Shown: positions 9,070-17,182, counted from the stretch's first letter. The stretch is 33,637 bases of DNA from Enterococcus raffinosus (GCF_001886185.1 NZ_JXLA01000040.1:1-33637); one strand, 5' to 3'. The notes: generated from the letters alone by a model not told the origin. Translations and numbers: made by a program.

Positions 9070-10170
9070 CTAAACGTTGAAACGGAACAGCATTACATCG
9101 CCATCTTGTACGACATAATCTTTTCCTTCTAATCTGACACGTCCAGCTTCTTTTGCTGCGTGCATACTGCCATATTTATTTAAGTCTTCAAAAGAGACCG
9201 TTTCAGCTCGAATAAATCCACGTTCGAAATCTGTATGGATGATTCCTGCTGCTTGAGGAGCTTTAGTTCCCTTTCGGAAAGTCCATGCTCGAACTTCTTG
9301 TTCCCCTGCTGTAAAGTAAGTTGCTAGACCTAGTAAATCATATGCGGCACGAATCAATTGATCTAATCCTGATTCTTCAATTCCCATCGCCTCTAGAAAC
9401 TCTACTTTGTCTTCATCTTCTAACTCAGCAATTTCTTCTTCTGCTTCGGCACAAACAACAATTACTTCTGAATGTTCACTCGCTGCAAAATTCCGCACAG
9501 TTTGCACATACTCATTATCATCTGGACTAGCTACTGTATCCTCATCAACATTAGCTACGTAAAGAACAGGTTTACTTGTTAATAAGAACAAACCTTTGAC
9601 AATTTTTTGTTCTTCTTCAGTAAATTCAATCGTTCTGGCAGATTGTCCTTCTTCTAAAACAGGCTTTAACTTATCTAATACAGCTAATTCTGCCACAGCG
9701 TTTTTTTCTTTTGTTTTTGCTACTTTTGCTACACGAGCATACCGTTTATTGATTGAGTCTAAATCAGCTAAGACCAACTCTAGGTTGATTGTTTCTATAT
9801 CTTCTAACGGATCCACACGTCCCTCAACATGGGTGATGTTTTCATTATCAAAACACCGAACAACATGACAGATAGCATCAACTTGACGGATGTGGCTCAA
9901 AAATTGGTTACCTAGACCCTCACCTTTGCTGGCTCCTTTTACAATACCTGCTATATCTGTAAATTCAAAGGTTGTCGGTACAGTTTTTTTAGGATGTACC
10001 AATTCAGTTAAGCGTTCTAAACGCCAATCAGGTACTTCTACCATTCCAACATTTGGATCAATTGTCGCGAAAGGATAATTAGCAGCCTCTGCACCTGCTT
10101 TAGTAATTGCATTAAATAAGGTAGACTTACCAACATTAGGTAACCCTACAATTCCGGCTGTTAAGGCCAT
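9070..10170 (-). CDS. ychF: Redox-regulated ATPase YchF
   Basis: A 366-residue Obg-related P-loop protein that prefers ATP, binds ribosomes and has been linked to stress responses. The G1 loop GLPNVGKST is near the N terminus and DIAGIVKGAS is the G3 region. The usual NKxD is replaced by the YchF-type NVDE, which explains the loss of GTP specificity. A coiled-coil insertion (about 135-165) and a C-terminal TGS-like domain (from about 280) follow. I chose ATG 10170 (MALTAGIVG, the family start) over GTG 10182. It sits in the parB-DUF951-ychF-DUF1129 run, as in Bacillus. Confidence 0.95.
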   Translation of the reverse strand: MALTAGIVGLPNVGKSTLFNAITKAGAEAANYPFATIDPNVGMVEVPDWRLERLTELVHPKKTVPTTFEFTDIAGIVKGASKGEGLGNQFLSHIRQVDAICHVVRCFDNENITHVEGRVDPLEDIETINLELVLADLDSINKRYARVAKVAKTKEKNAVAELAVLDKLKPVLEEGQSARTIEFTEEEQKIVKGLFLLTSKPVLYVANVDEDTVASPDDNEYVQTVRNFAASEHSEVIVVCAEAEEEIAELEDEDKVEFLEAMGIEESGLDQLIRAAYDLLGLATYFTAGEQEVRAWTFRKGTKAPQAAGIIHTDFERGFIRAETVSFEDLNKYGSMHAAKEAGRVRLEGKDYVVQDGDVMLFRFNV

Positions 10171-10200
10171 GGTTAACTTCACTCTTTCTCTACTAAGGAA

Positions 10201-10398
10201 TTATTCTTGAGTCAAATCATTTTTCTTCTCAAGGATTTTTTTCATTTTCTTTTCAAAATCACGGCGTGTCATCATGACAATATGCCCACAATTTACACAT
10301 TTGATTTTGATATCTGCACCCATGCGAATGATCTCCCAGCGATTTGTCTGGCAGGCATGTGGTTTTTTCATCTCAACGATATCACCTAAATCATACAT
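10201..10398 (-). CDS. DUF951 small protein (YyzM-like)
   Basis: A 65-residue conserved protein of unknown function. It begins MYDLGDIVEMKKPHAC and carries Cys16, Cys34 and Cys37. The CVNC pair suggests a small zinc-binding fold of SH3-like size. The C terminus is a lysine-rich helix. I chose ATG 10398 because AGGAGG lies 9 bases upstream; a longer upstream reading is open but adds a non-conserved segment. It sits between parB and ychF, the same position as yyzM in Bacillus subtilis, and is probably co-transcribed with both. Confidence 0.88.
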   Translation of the reverse strand: MYDLGDIVEMKKPHACQTNRWEIIRMGADIKIKCVNCGHIVMMTRRDFEKKMKKILEKKNDLTQE

Positions 10399-10445
10399 CT
10401 GGCAAACCTCCTCGATTCCATTCATTCTTTTGGCTATACACACAT

Positions 10446-11336
10446 TTATGATTCATCAAAATGGATATTCAAAATATCTAAGATACGTGTAAGATCTGAT
10501 GGGGATAGATACTCAATCGAAATTTTACCTTTACCGTCTTTTTCAACGATTTCTACACCCGTTCCAAACTTGTCCATCAGCCTGTCTTCACTTTCACGCA
10601 AATAGTAGGGTTTTTCCTTGGATAAGCGAGGAACCTTTTTCTTATCCTTTGCTTTCCCCTCATTATACTCATTAACAATCTGTTCTAACTGACGCACTGT
10701 CAAATTTTCTTTTACTGCACGGTTTGCTAGTTTCAAAATTTGATCTTTTTTCTTTAAACCTAACAAGGTACGCGCTTGGCCCATTGATAAGCGTTCATCT
10801 TGCACCATTTCTTTAACTAATTTAGGTAACGTCAACAAACGTAAGTAATTTGCGATATAGGGGCGACTTTTCCCTAAACGATTTGCTACATCAGCTTGCG
10901 TAAGTTTTAAATTCTTCATTAGCATTTCATAGGCTTCTGCCTCTTCTAAGGGATTAAGGTCTTCTCTTTGCAAATTCTCCAACACAGCAATTTGCATCAT
11001 GGCTTCCTCATCAAACTCCCGAATGATGGCTGGAATTGTTTCCTTACCTGCTAATTTAGAAGCACGGAAGCGACGTTCACCCGCAATTAGTTCATATCCC
11101 TTAACAGCGGACTTCCTTACGATAATCGGTTGAAAGACGCCAGATTGTTCAATTGAGTTTGCTAATTCCTGCAAAGTGGTTTCGTCAAAAGATTTCCGTG
11201 GTTGGTAGGGGTTGGGGCGTAAATCACTTAAAGGAATTTCAATCACTTGATCTTTCTTCATGTCTACTTCTTCAATCTCAGAAAGATCTTGAAATAAGGC
11301 ATCAATTCCGCGTCCTAATCCTTTATTTTTGCTCAC
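10446..11336 (-). CDS. parB: Chromosome partitioning protein ParB (Spo0J)
   Basis: A 296-residue CTP-dependent DNA clamp that loads at parS and recruits SMC. The N-terminal domain has the LRPNPYQPRKSFD segment (ParA-activation/CTPase region) and the signature GERRFRA (86-92). The helix-turn-helix (about 145-170, TQADVANRLGKSRPYIANYL) reads parS. The lysine-rich linker and C-terminal dimerisation domain follow. Start ATG 11336 overlaps the end of parA by 14 bases, so the two are translationally coupled. Two good parS sites occur in this same window. Confidence 0.95.
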   Translation of the reverse strand: MSKNKGLGRGIDALFQDLSEIEEVDMKKDQVIEIPLSDLRPNPYQPRKSFDETTLQELANSIEQSGVFQPIIVRKSAVKGYELIAGERRFRASKLAGKETIPAIIREFDEEAMMQIAVLENLQREDLNPLEEAEAYEMLMKNLKLTQADVANRLGKSRPYIANYLRLLTLPKLVKEMVQDERLSMGQARTLLGLKKKDQILKLANRAVKENLTVRQLEQIVNEYNEGKAKDKKKVPRLSKEKPYYLRESEDRLMDKFGTGVEIVEKDGKGKISIEYLSPSDLTRILDILNIHFDES

Positions 11337-12090
11337 GAACTAACACTTCCTTTGCTAGAGCTTGATAAACTTCTGCACCTTTCGAGCGTGGATCATAATC
11401 AATAATAGGCTTACCATGGCTAGGTGCTTCAGATAAACGGACATTTCTTGGAATAATCGTATCATAAACCTTTTCCTGAAAATAGCGACGAACTTCCTCA
11501 ACCACTTCTGCACCAAGGTTTGTTCGGGCATCATACATGGTTAACAGTACGCCTTCGATTTCTAATCCCGGGTTAAAATGTTTTTGAACCAAACGAACGG
11601 TATTTAAAAGCTGACTCAATCCTTCCAATGCATAATATTCACATTGAACTGGAATTAAGATAGCATCGCTAGCAGTAAATGCATTAATGGTTAAATGTCC
11701 CAATGATGGTGGGCAGTCCACTAAAATAAAGTCATATTCATCGCTAACTTCTGCTAAAGCACTTTTTAAACGAGATTCCCGAGCCATCATTGATGTTAGT
11801 TCAATTTCCGCTCCTGCTAATTGTAACGTAGCGGGTACGATTGATAAATTTTCTCTTGAGGTTTTTATAATCGTTTCTTTGATGGGGACCTCATTTACTA
11901 AAACGTCATAAATATCTTGTTTTACATCAGGCTTACGCACACCTAAGCCACTCGTAGCGTTTCCTTGTGCGTCGCTGTCGATTAACAAGACTTTCTTTCC
12001 ATCATACGCTAAGCACGCACCCAAATTAACAGTCGTTGTCGTTTTACCGACCCCGCCTTTTTGGTTTGCAACAGATATGATCCGTGCCAT
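11323..12090 (-). CDS. parA: Chromosome partitioning ATPase ParA (Soj)
   Basis: A 255-residue P-loop ATPase. The deviant Walker A KGGVGKTTT is at about 10-18, with the signature lysine; LIDSDAQGN (switch I) and LVDCPPSLG (Walker B/switch II) follow. Soj in Bacillus acts with ParB in origin segregation and also regulates DnaA, so its closeness to oriC is functionally meaningful. Start ATG 12090 has AGGAGG upstream. It lies 70 bases after rsmG and overlaps parB. Confidence 0.95.
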   Translation of the reverse strand: MARIISVANQKGGVGKTTTTVNLGACLAYDGKKVLLIDSDAQGNATSGLGVRKPDVKQDIYDVLVNEVPIKETIIKTSRENLSIVPATLQLAGAEIELTSMMARESRLKSALAEVSDEYDFILVDCPPSLGHLTINAFTASDAILIPVQCEYYALEGLSQLLNTVRLVQKHFNPGLEIEGVLLTMYDARTNLGAEVVEEVRRYFQEKVYDTIIPRNVRLSEAPSHGKPIIDYDPRSKGAEVYQALAKEVLVREQK

Positions 12091-12160
12091 CTAATTTCCT
12101 CCTAGTTCCTACTAAAAAATTTATTCCCAAATGGAAAATAAGTTGTACTACTTAAATGAA

Positions 12161-12874
12161 TTATTTTATCGGCTGCTTATTAGGCAAACCTGGTTTACGA
12201 GGATATTTTTTTGGTGTCTCTTTCTTTTTTTGCACTGTAATAATATGACGCGTATCACCATTGGGTAATGAAACATCTTCTGCGTTAATCAATTTACCAC
12301 CTAAAAGAGCAATTGCATGCTTCGCTTCAGATAATTCTTCTTCGCTTTTTGCTGCTTTTAAGGCAAAGAAATAGCCTTCCTTTTCGACTAACGGTAAGCA
12401 AAGCTCCGTCAATACATTCAATCTTGCTACTGCTCTAGCAGTTACAAAATCAAATCCTTCACGAAATTTTGAATTTTTTCCAAAAGATTCTGCTCTATCA
12501 TGGTAAAGATGCACACCATCCAACTGCAGTTCTTCTACCAATGTTGTAAAAAAAGTGATTCGTTTTTTCAGAGAATCAACTATTGTCACTTCTAAATCTG
12601 GAAAAACAATTTTTAACGGTAAACTAGGAAAGCCAGCACCTGATCCTACATCGCACAGTTGTCCTTCAGGTTTAAACGTATCTAAAAACGCCAATGTGAT
12701 AGAATCATAAAAATGCTTTAGATAAACTTCTTTGTGTTCAGTAATCGCCGTAAGGTTCATCTTTTGATTCCATTCAACTAATAAACGGAAATAAGCCGCA
12801 AATTGTTCCATTTGTTTATCGTTTAGTTCAATTCCTTGCTTACTTAATTCCAATTGAAATTCTTCTGGTGTCAT
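12161..12874 (-). CDS. rsmG: 16S rRNA (guanine-527 N7) methyltransferase RsmG
   Basis: A 237-residue SAM-dependent methyltransferase (GidB) that modifies G527 of 16S rRNA in the 530 loop; loss gives low-level streptomycin resistance in other bacteria. The SAM site [13 protein letters not shown] is at about 75-87, and the FVTARAVA segment is also typical. The C terminus is a basic tail rich in Lys and Pro. I chose ATG 12874 (AAAGGA 6 bases before it) over ATG 12889. It heads the minus-strand run towards parA, with an own promoter region upstream. Confidence 0.94.
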   Translation of the reverse strand: MTPEEFQLELSKQGIELNDKQMEQFAAYFRLLVEWNQKMNLTAITEHKEVYLKHFYDSITLAFLDTFKPEGQLCDVGSGAGFPSLPLKIVFPDLEVTIVDSLKKRITFFTTLVEELQLDGVHLYHDRAESFGKNSKFREGFDFVTARAVARLNVLTELCLPLVEKEGYFFALKAAKSEEELSEAKHAIALLGGKLINAEDVSLPNGDTRHIITVQKKKETPKKYPRKPGLPNKQPIK

Positions 12875-12893
12875 AAGAAATCCTTTCATTTTC

Positions 12894-12956
12894 GTGAAAC
12901 AGCAAAATGTTTCACAGACTATCCTCTACTTTAACGCATTATTGCTTTACATGCAA
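12894..12956 (-). promoter_or_regulatory. rsmG-parAB promoter region with parS half-sites
   Basis: On the minus strand a modest promoter TTGCAT (12956-12951), 17 bases, TAAAGT (12933-12928) precedes a hairpin. The hairpin arms GTGAAACA (12894-12901) and TGTTTCAC (12908-12915) are exactly the two halves of a parS palindrome turned outward, with 6 bases between. A third TGTTTCAC lies at 12968-12975. The hairpin would be at the 5' end of the transcript. Confidence 0.45.
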
Positions 12957-12993
12957 TGGTTTACGTATGTTTCACATAGAGATTAAGAAAGGC

Positions 12994-13884
12994 TTAATCC
13001 CACTTTTTATTCGCATTTTCTAAACAGAAATCGTAAAATTTTTTCAAAACCGGAATTTCTAAATTATTTTTTTTCACCGCTAAGTAAATGTTCCGATCAT
13101 CCAGCTCATCTGTAATCTTTATTTTTTTAACAGGAAAAGACCTGATTGATGGAATATTAGGCATTATAGCTATCCCATAATTTTGACCCACAAAGCCTAA
13201 AATACTATGATCCTCTTCCAATTCACAAACAATATCTAAATCTAAATTTAGTTTTTTTATTTGTTGATTTAGATACGGGCGTAATCCACTTTGCTTACTA
13301 TAGTAGACATATGGATATTTGATGGTCTCCACCAAAGAAATAGTGTCATATTTTGCCAAAGGATGCTCTAATGGGACTACCACTACCATCTCTTCCTGTG
13401 TTAAAATTTGATAAATTAATTCGGAATCGTTACTTACTTTTGAACAAATCCCAATATCTATGCGATCCTCAAGCAACATTTGAATAATTTGATTGGAGTT
13501 TCCCTGCTGAAATTCAAAATTAATTTTTTGATGGCCTTTCTTATGAAAAGATTGTGTTAATTTTGGTGCCAGATTTGCTCCCATCGTAAAAATGAACCCA
13601 AATTGAATTTCACCAGAATCAGGATCGACCATCTCCTGCAATTTACGTTGGCCTTTTTCTATCTCAACCAGTGCTGGAGCGACATACTCGTAAAAAATCC
13701 GTCCGTGGCGGGTCAATTGAATATTTCGTCCCTTTTTTTCAAATAGTCTAACACCAATCTCTTGTTCTAGCATCGTCATTGCATGACTGATATTAGGCTG
13801 TGATGTATTCGTTTCTTTCGCAGCTTGTGTCATATGTTCTGTTTGGGCCAATATTACAAAAAACTCTAATTGTCGCAAATTCAT
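12994..13884 (-). CDS. LysR-family regulator of the quinate/shikimate cassette
   Basis: A 296-residue LysR-type regulator. The N-terminal winged helix-turn-helix (about 1-60) reads MNLRQLEFFVILAQTEHMTQAAKETNTSQPNISHAM in two consecutive segments, with the typical two-residue QP before the recognition helix. A substrate-binding domain of the usual two lobes follows (about 90-290). Start ATG 13884 has GGGGTGA upstream. It is divergent from the MFS gene. Palindromes of LysR-site type lie in that gap and again before aroE, so it probably activates both units in response to a pathway intermediate. The inducer is inferred only. Confidence 0.85.
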   Translation of the reverse strand: MNLRQLEFFVILAQTEHMTQAAKETNTSQPNISHAMTMLEQEIGVRLFEKKGRNIQLTRHGRIFYEYVAPALVEIEKGQRKLQEMVDPDSGEIQFGFIFTMGANLAPKLTQSFHKKGHQKINFEFQQGNSNQIIQMLLEDRIDIGICSKVSNDSELIYQILTQEEMVVVVPLEHPLAKYDTISLVETIKYPYVYYSKQSGLRPYLNQQIKKLNLDLDIVCELEEDHSILGFVGQNYGIAIMPNIPSIRSFPVKKIKITDELDDRNIYLAVKKNNLEIPVLKKFYDFCLENANKKWD

Positions 13885-13927
13885 TACTTCACCCCACTAA
13901 AAGGTAACTACTTATTTGATAAATAGA

Positions 13928-13984
13928 TTTTATCAATTTTATTGATATAAATCATTAGTTTTCATAATAAAATTGCGTTACTAT
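13928..13984 (+). promoter_or_regulatory. LysR-type operator and promoter of the MFS gene
   Basis: The inverted repeat ATCAAT-TTT-ATTGAT (13932-13946) lies in a longer imperfect palindrome, 13928-13950. It is followed by CATTAGTTTTC (13953-13963) and a -10 TACTAT at 13979-13984. The -35 region is poor (TTAGTT-like), as expected for an activator-dependent promoter. The palindrome also overlaps the likely promoter of the divergent regulator, allowing autorepression. The same arrangement recurs before aroE. Confidence 0.6.
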
Positions 13985-14028
13985 GTGGGTGACTTCAAGT
14001 GAAATATATCACATGAAAGGAGTCTCTT

Positions 14029-15237
14029 ATGAAAAAAGAGAAGTACCATCTTTTAATTTCTAGCCTGTATTTTAATTATATTTTTCAAGGAATGGCTGCC
14101 ATTATTTTATCTCAAAATATGACAAATTTGAGAATACATTGGCAGGCTTCAACTGCACAAGTAACATTAGTTATGAGCGCCATTGGACTTGGAAGAATAT
14201 TGAGCTTGTATTTTTCTGGTTATTTTTCAGATAAATTCGGACGAAAAAAAACCGTGTTAATTGCTATCGTTTCATATATGATTTTCTTTTGCGGCATGCT
14301 TTTAAGTCCTAGTTATCAGCTAGCATTTTTCTTAGCAATGTTTGGTGGTGTTAGTAACGCTTTTCTAGATACTAGTACTTATCCGACACTCGTCGAGGCT
14401 TATCCAGATGAACGAGTAAACAGCTCATTAAGTGTTTTAAATAAGGCTTTTATCTCTCTTGGTCAATTTCTTTTGCCTTTTATTACGCGTTATTTGCTAC
14501 AACATAAGCTGTTTTTTGGATGGCCATTTATCCTGTGCGCAGTGTGTTTATTTGTAAACATGTTCTATCTACTTTTTGCACATTTTCCCAGTTCTGCAAC
14601 AATCATAAAAAAAGACACTGAAATTACAACAACTGTTGAACCTAAAAATCGCGGAAAATTTAAAATAGATGGCATTGCTTTATTGGTTTTTTCTTTTGTT
14701 TCCGTTTCATTATTTAATATTTTCATCTTATGGATTCCTCAATATGCTGAAAGTATGCAGATCGTTTCTCATGAAAATAGCCTAATCTTCGTTAGCCTTT
14801 ACAGTACAGGCTCCTTTATTTCCGTATTTTTTACTTCTGGTATAGTAAAAAAAGGGATCAACATTCCTAAATTTATCTGTTTCTGTCTTTTAATTTCTGG
14901 AATATCTTTACTCCTGATGCTTCTATCCCCAAACTTCATAACGGTAGTTATAGCCGCTATTTGTATCGGAATCTTTGCGGCTGGCGGAATTTGGCAGTTA
15001 GGACTAGCCTTAATGCTAGAGTTATTTCCAAAAAAGAAAGGCAAGTGCACCAGTTATTATTCACTTGCCACTTCTGTCTCTATCATGGTTACTCCTTATA
15101 TTACAGGTGTGATCAGTGAACAAGGAATTACCTATGTTTTTTGGTTCGTCATTCTTTTAAATATCATTGGCCTAATGGCTTCATTTGTGATTGTCCATCG
15201 CTACAATAAATTGATAAAACGATTAGTCTTGAGCTAA
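14029..15237 (+). CDS. MFS transporter, predicted quinate/shikimate uptake
   Basis: A 402-residue major facilitator with about 12 hydrophobic helices and a central cytoplasmic loop rich in Lys and Thr (about 190-215). Motif A GYFSDKFGRKKT lies between helices 2 and 3. Start ATG 14029 has AAAGGAG upstream. No known substrate signature is visible. The role in shikimate or quinate entry is inferred from its place between a LysR regulator and aroE-aroD genes of catabolic type, and from a shared operator. A terminator hairpin overlaps the last codons, so it forms its own transcript. Confidence 0.8.
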   Translation: MKKEKYHLLISSLYFNYIFQGMAAIILSQNMTNLRIHWQASTAQVTLVMSAIGLGRILSLYFSGYFSDKFGRKKTVLIAIVSYMIFFCGMLLSPSYQLAFFLAMFGGVSNAFLDTSTYPTLVEAYPDERVNSSLSVLNKAFISLGQFLLPFITRYLLQHKLFFGWPFILCAVCLFVNMFYLLFAHFPSSATIIKKDTEITTTVEPKNRGKFKIDGIALLVFSFVSVSLFNIFILWIPQYAESMQIVSHENSLIFVSLYSTGSFISVFFTSGIVKKGINIPKFICFCLLISGISLLLMLLSPNFITVVIAAICIGIFAAGGIWQLGLALMLELFPKKKGKCTSYYSLATSVSIMVTPYITGVISEQGITYVFWFVILLNIIGLMASFVIVHRYNKLIKRLVLS

Positions 15238-15244
15238 TCGTTTT
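15216..15244 (+). terminator. Terminator overlapping the end of the MFS gene
   Basis: An 11-bp stem AAAACGATTAG (15216-15226) / CTAATCGTTTT (15234-15244) with a 7-base loop, followed by a T-rich stretch. The TAA stop lies within the right arm. It isolates the transporter from aroE. Confidence 0.75.
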
Positions 15245-15253
15245 ATTTATTTG

Positions 15254-15310
15254 TTTTATTGATTTTATCAATATAAAGCATTAGTTTTCCAACTCATTAA
15301 AACCTACAAT
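15254..15310 (+). promoter_or_regulatory. LysR-type operator and promoter of aroE-aroD
   Basis: The inverted repeat ATTGAT-TTT-ATCAAT (15258-15272) carries the two arms of the transporter operator in swapped order. The flanks match: TTTT before, ATAAA after, then CATTAGTTTTC (15279-15289). The -10 TACAAT is at 15305-15310. The distance from CATTAG to the -10 is 26 bases in both promoters. A further partial copy ATTAGTTTCATAATAA lies in the leader at 15327-15342. Confidence 0.62.
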
Positions 15311-15350
15311 AGAAATGTACATTGTGATTAGTTTCATAATAACCAAAAAT

Positions 15351-15364
15351 AGAAAACGCTTCTA
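15351..15364 (+). promoter_or_regulatory. Candidate cre (CcpA) site in the aroE leader
   Basis: AGAAAACGCTTCTA matches the Gram-positive cre pattern TGWAARCGYTWNCW at 12 of 14 positions and lies in a 17-bp inverted repeat (ATAGAA 15349-15354, TTCTAT 15360-15365). Its place downstream of the -10 suggests a roadblock type of catabolite repression. Confidence 0.4.
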
Positions 15365-15410
15365 TTGAGAAGTATTGAACAATAAAAACATAGAAAAGAG
15401 GAACTCTGCT

Positions 15411-16289
15411 ATGACAGAAAGACTTACTGGACACACATTATTAATTAGTCTAATCGCTACCCCTATTCGCCACAGTATGTCACCAACAATGCATAATGAA
15501 GCCTTTGCGAAATTGGGACTGGATTACGCTTATTTAGCCTTTGAAGTAGGAAACAATGAATTAAAAGATACGGTGCAAGGAATTCGCGCCTTAGGCATCC
15601 GAGGATCAAACGTTTCAATGCCTAATAAACAAGCCATTATCCCTTATTTAGATGAAGTATCACCTGAAGCTGCTCTAATTGGAGCCGTTAATACTGTTAC
15701 TAATATTGATGGTAAAGGACATCTTGTAGGGTACAATACAGATGGGATAGGAGCAATGGAAGCTCTGAAAGATGAGGGCGTCGAAGTAAAGGACCAAATC
15801 ATTACCTTAACGGGGGCTGGAGGCGCTGGTACAGCCATTGCAATCCAAGCGGCTTTTGATGGTGCCAAAGAGTTACGAATCTTTAATGCTAACGATGCTG
15901 TTTTCCCGAATGCTGAAGAAACTGCTCGAAAAATTAATGAAAACACCGATTGTCTAGCATCTGTGACGGATTTAGCGGATCAAGACAGTTTCAAGGCGTC
16001 TATTGCAGAAAGTGCTATTTACATCGATGCAACAGGTGTTGGAATGAAACCCTTGGAAGATATGAGTTTAATTAATGATCCCGCAATGATCCGTCCAGAC
16101 TTAGTTGTTTTTGATGTAGTCTACTCTCCTCGTGAAACGAAGTTGTTGAAATTTGCTAAAGAACATGGGGCAAAAAAAGCGATCAATGGACTTGGTATGA
16201 TGCTTTATCAAGGAGCCGCTGCCTTTAAACTGTTCACCGGAGAAGACATGCCCGTCAATTATATTAAAGAACTTTTATTTAAAGATTAG
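15411..16289 (+). CDS. aroE: Quinate/shikimate dehydrogenase, YdiB-like
   Basis: A 292-residue member of the shikimate dehydrogenase family. The substrate site has [12 protein letters not shown] (Ser22, Ser24), VSMPNKQ with catalytic Lys73, and NTDG with Asp111. The dinucleotide loop is GAGGAGTA (135-142). VSMPNKQ and VTDLADQ are characteristic of YdiB rather than biosynthetic AroE. After the second strand of the Rossmann fold it reads IFNAND, lacking the Arg of the NADP-binding NRT motif, so NAD is the likely cofactor. I chose ATG 15411 (AAAGAGG 9 bases upstream) over an in-frame TTG at 15375. It lies 10 bases before aroD. Confidence 0.88.
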   Translation: MTERLTGHTLLISLIATPIRHSMSPTMHNEAFAKLGLDYAYLAFEVGNNELKDTVQGIRALGIRGSNVSMPNKQAIIPYLDEVSPEAALIGAVNTVTNIDGKGHLVGYNTDGIGAMEALKDEGVEVKDQIITLTGAGGAGTAIAIQAAFDGAKELRIFNANDAVFPNAEETARKINENTDCLASVTDLADQDSFKASIAESAIYIDATGVGMKPLEDMSLINDPAMIRPDLVVFDVVYSPRETKLLKFAKEHGAKKAINGLGMMLYQGAAAFKLFTGEDMPVNYIKELLFKD

Positions 16290-16299
16290 GAGGAACAAG

Positions 16300-17055
16300 A
16301 TGAAAACAGTAACGATTGATCAAGTTACGATAGGCGAAGGTTTGCCAAAAATTATCGTACCAATAGTTGGAAAAACAAAAGAGGATTTATTAGATGAGGC
16401 AGAAAAGGTTCGTACATTAGACTGTGATCTAGTGGAGTGGCGAATTGATTTCTTTGAACATGTTCAAGATCCACAATCTGTCGCTACCCTTTCACATAAT
16501 TTGAAGGCTATCTTAAACAAGCCCTTGTTAATTACCTTTCGTACGAAAAAAGAAGGTGGGGTCTGTGAACTTTCGGATGAACAGTACTTTAACCTTTATA
16601 AAACAATCATAGCCGAGGGTGAATTAGACTTATTGGATGTGGAGTTATTCATGCCAGAAAAAGAAGTTGCTGAAACCATTGAACTAGCCCATCAAAACGG
16701 AATTAAAATTATTATGTGCAATCACGATTTTGATAAAACACCTGAAAAAAATGAATTAGTTACTCGTTTACGTGCTATGCAAGATAAAGGAGCAGACATC
16801 TGTAAAATTGCTGTAATGCCAAATAATTCTGCTGATGTGTTAACTTTATTAGCAGCTACTCGTGAAATGCATGAAGAGTTCGCTAAAGTTCCGTTAATTA
16901 CTATGTCAATGGGAGCACTTGGAATGGTCAGCCGCGTTTCTGGACAAGTTTTCGGTTCTGCAGCAACGTTTGGCTCTGCTGGAACGGCATCTGCTCCTGG
17001 ACAGGTTCCTGTTGTCGAGTTACGTAAAATGCTGGCAACACTAAAATTGAATTAA
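16300..17055 (+). CDS. aroD: Type I 3-dehydroquinate dehydratase
   Basis: A 251-residue class I dehydroquinase interconverting 3-dehydroquinate and 3-dehydroshikimate through a Schiff base. Expected active-site residues are present: Glu46 and Arg48 in VEWRID, Arg81 in TFRTKKEGG, His142 in CNHDFDKTP, Schiff-base Lys169 in ICKIAVMP, and Arg212 in GMVSRVSGQ. The C-terminal SAPGQVPVVELRKML closes the barrel. AGGAGG precedes ATG 16300 and the gene follows the dehydrogenase by 10 bases. Paired with a YdiB-like enzyme, transporter and LysR regulator, it probably serves use of exogenous quinate or shikimate rather than only aromatic amino acid synthesis. Confidence 0.94.
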   Translation: MKTVTIDQVTIGEGLPKIIVPIVGKTKEDLLDEAEKVRTLDCDLVEWRIDFFEHVQDPQSVATLSHNLKAILNKPLLITFRTKKEGGVCELSDEQYFNLYKTIIAEGELDLLDVELFMPEKEVAETIELAHQNGIKIIMCNHDFDKTPEKNELVTRLRAMQDKGADICKIAVMPNNSADVLTLLAATREMHEEFAKVPLITMSMGALGMVSRVSGQVFGSAATFGSAGTASAPGQVPVVELRKMLATLKLN

Positions 17056-17067
17056 ACGAATCTGAAT

Positions 17068-17119
17068 ACATCCATAAACAAATGTGTATAATATCAGTTT
17101 GTTTATGGATGTCTCTTTT
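17068..17119 (+). terminator. Terminator of aroE-aroD
   Basis: A perfect 15-bp stem (17068-17082 with 17098-17112) with a 15-base loop and a T-rich tail directly after. Confidence 0.85.
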
Positions 17120-17145
17120 TATAGAATTACTTATTTTATAGATTG

Positions 17146-17182
17146 AAAAAGAGGACAAACCGTTTGGGATTGTCCTCTTTTT
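17146..17182. terminator. Terminator of mnmG (bidirectional form)
   Basis: A 12-bp stem AAAAAGAGGACA (17146-17157) / TGTCCTCTTTTT (17171-17182). On the minus strand it ends in five T's after the mnmG stop at 17227. It also backs up the aroD terminator on the plus strand. Confidence 0.85.

Noticed and set aside
11567-11572. CCCGGG core resembling a Noc binding site
   Set aside because: The flanks (AT before, TT after) do not match the TTCCCGGGAA-type consensus, and the site is explained by parA codons.
15375-15410. In-frame TTG extension of the aroE product
   Set aside because: It has no ribosome binding site, and it adds 12 residues not typical of the family. ATG 15411 has AAAGAGG at good spacing.
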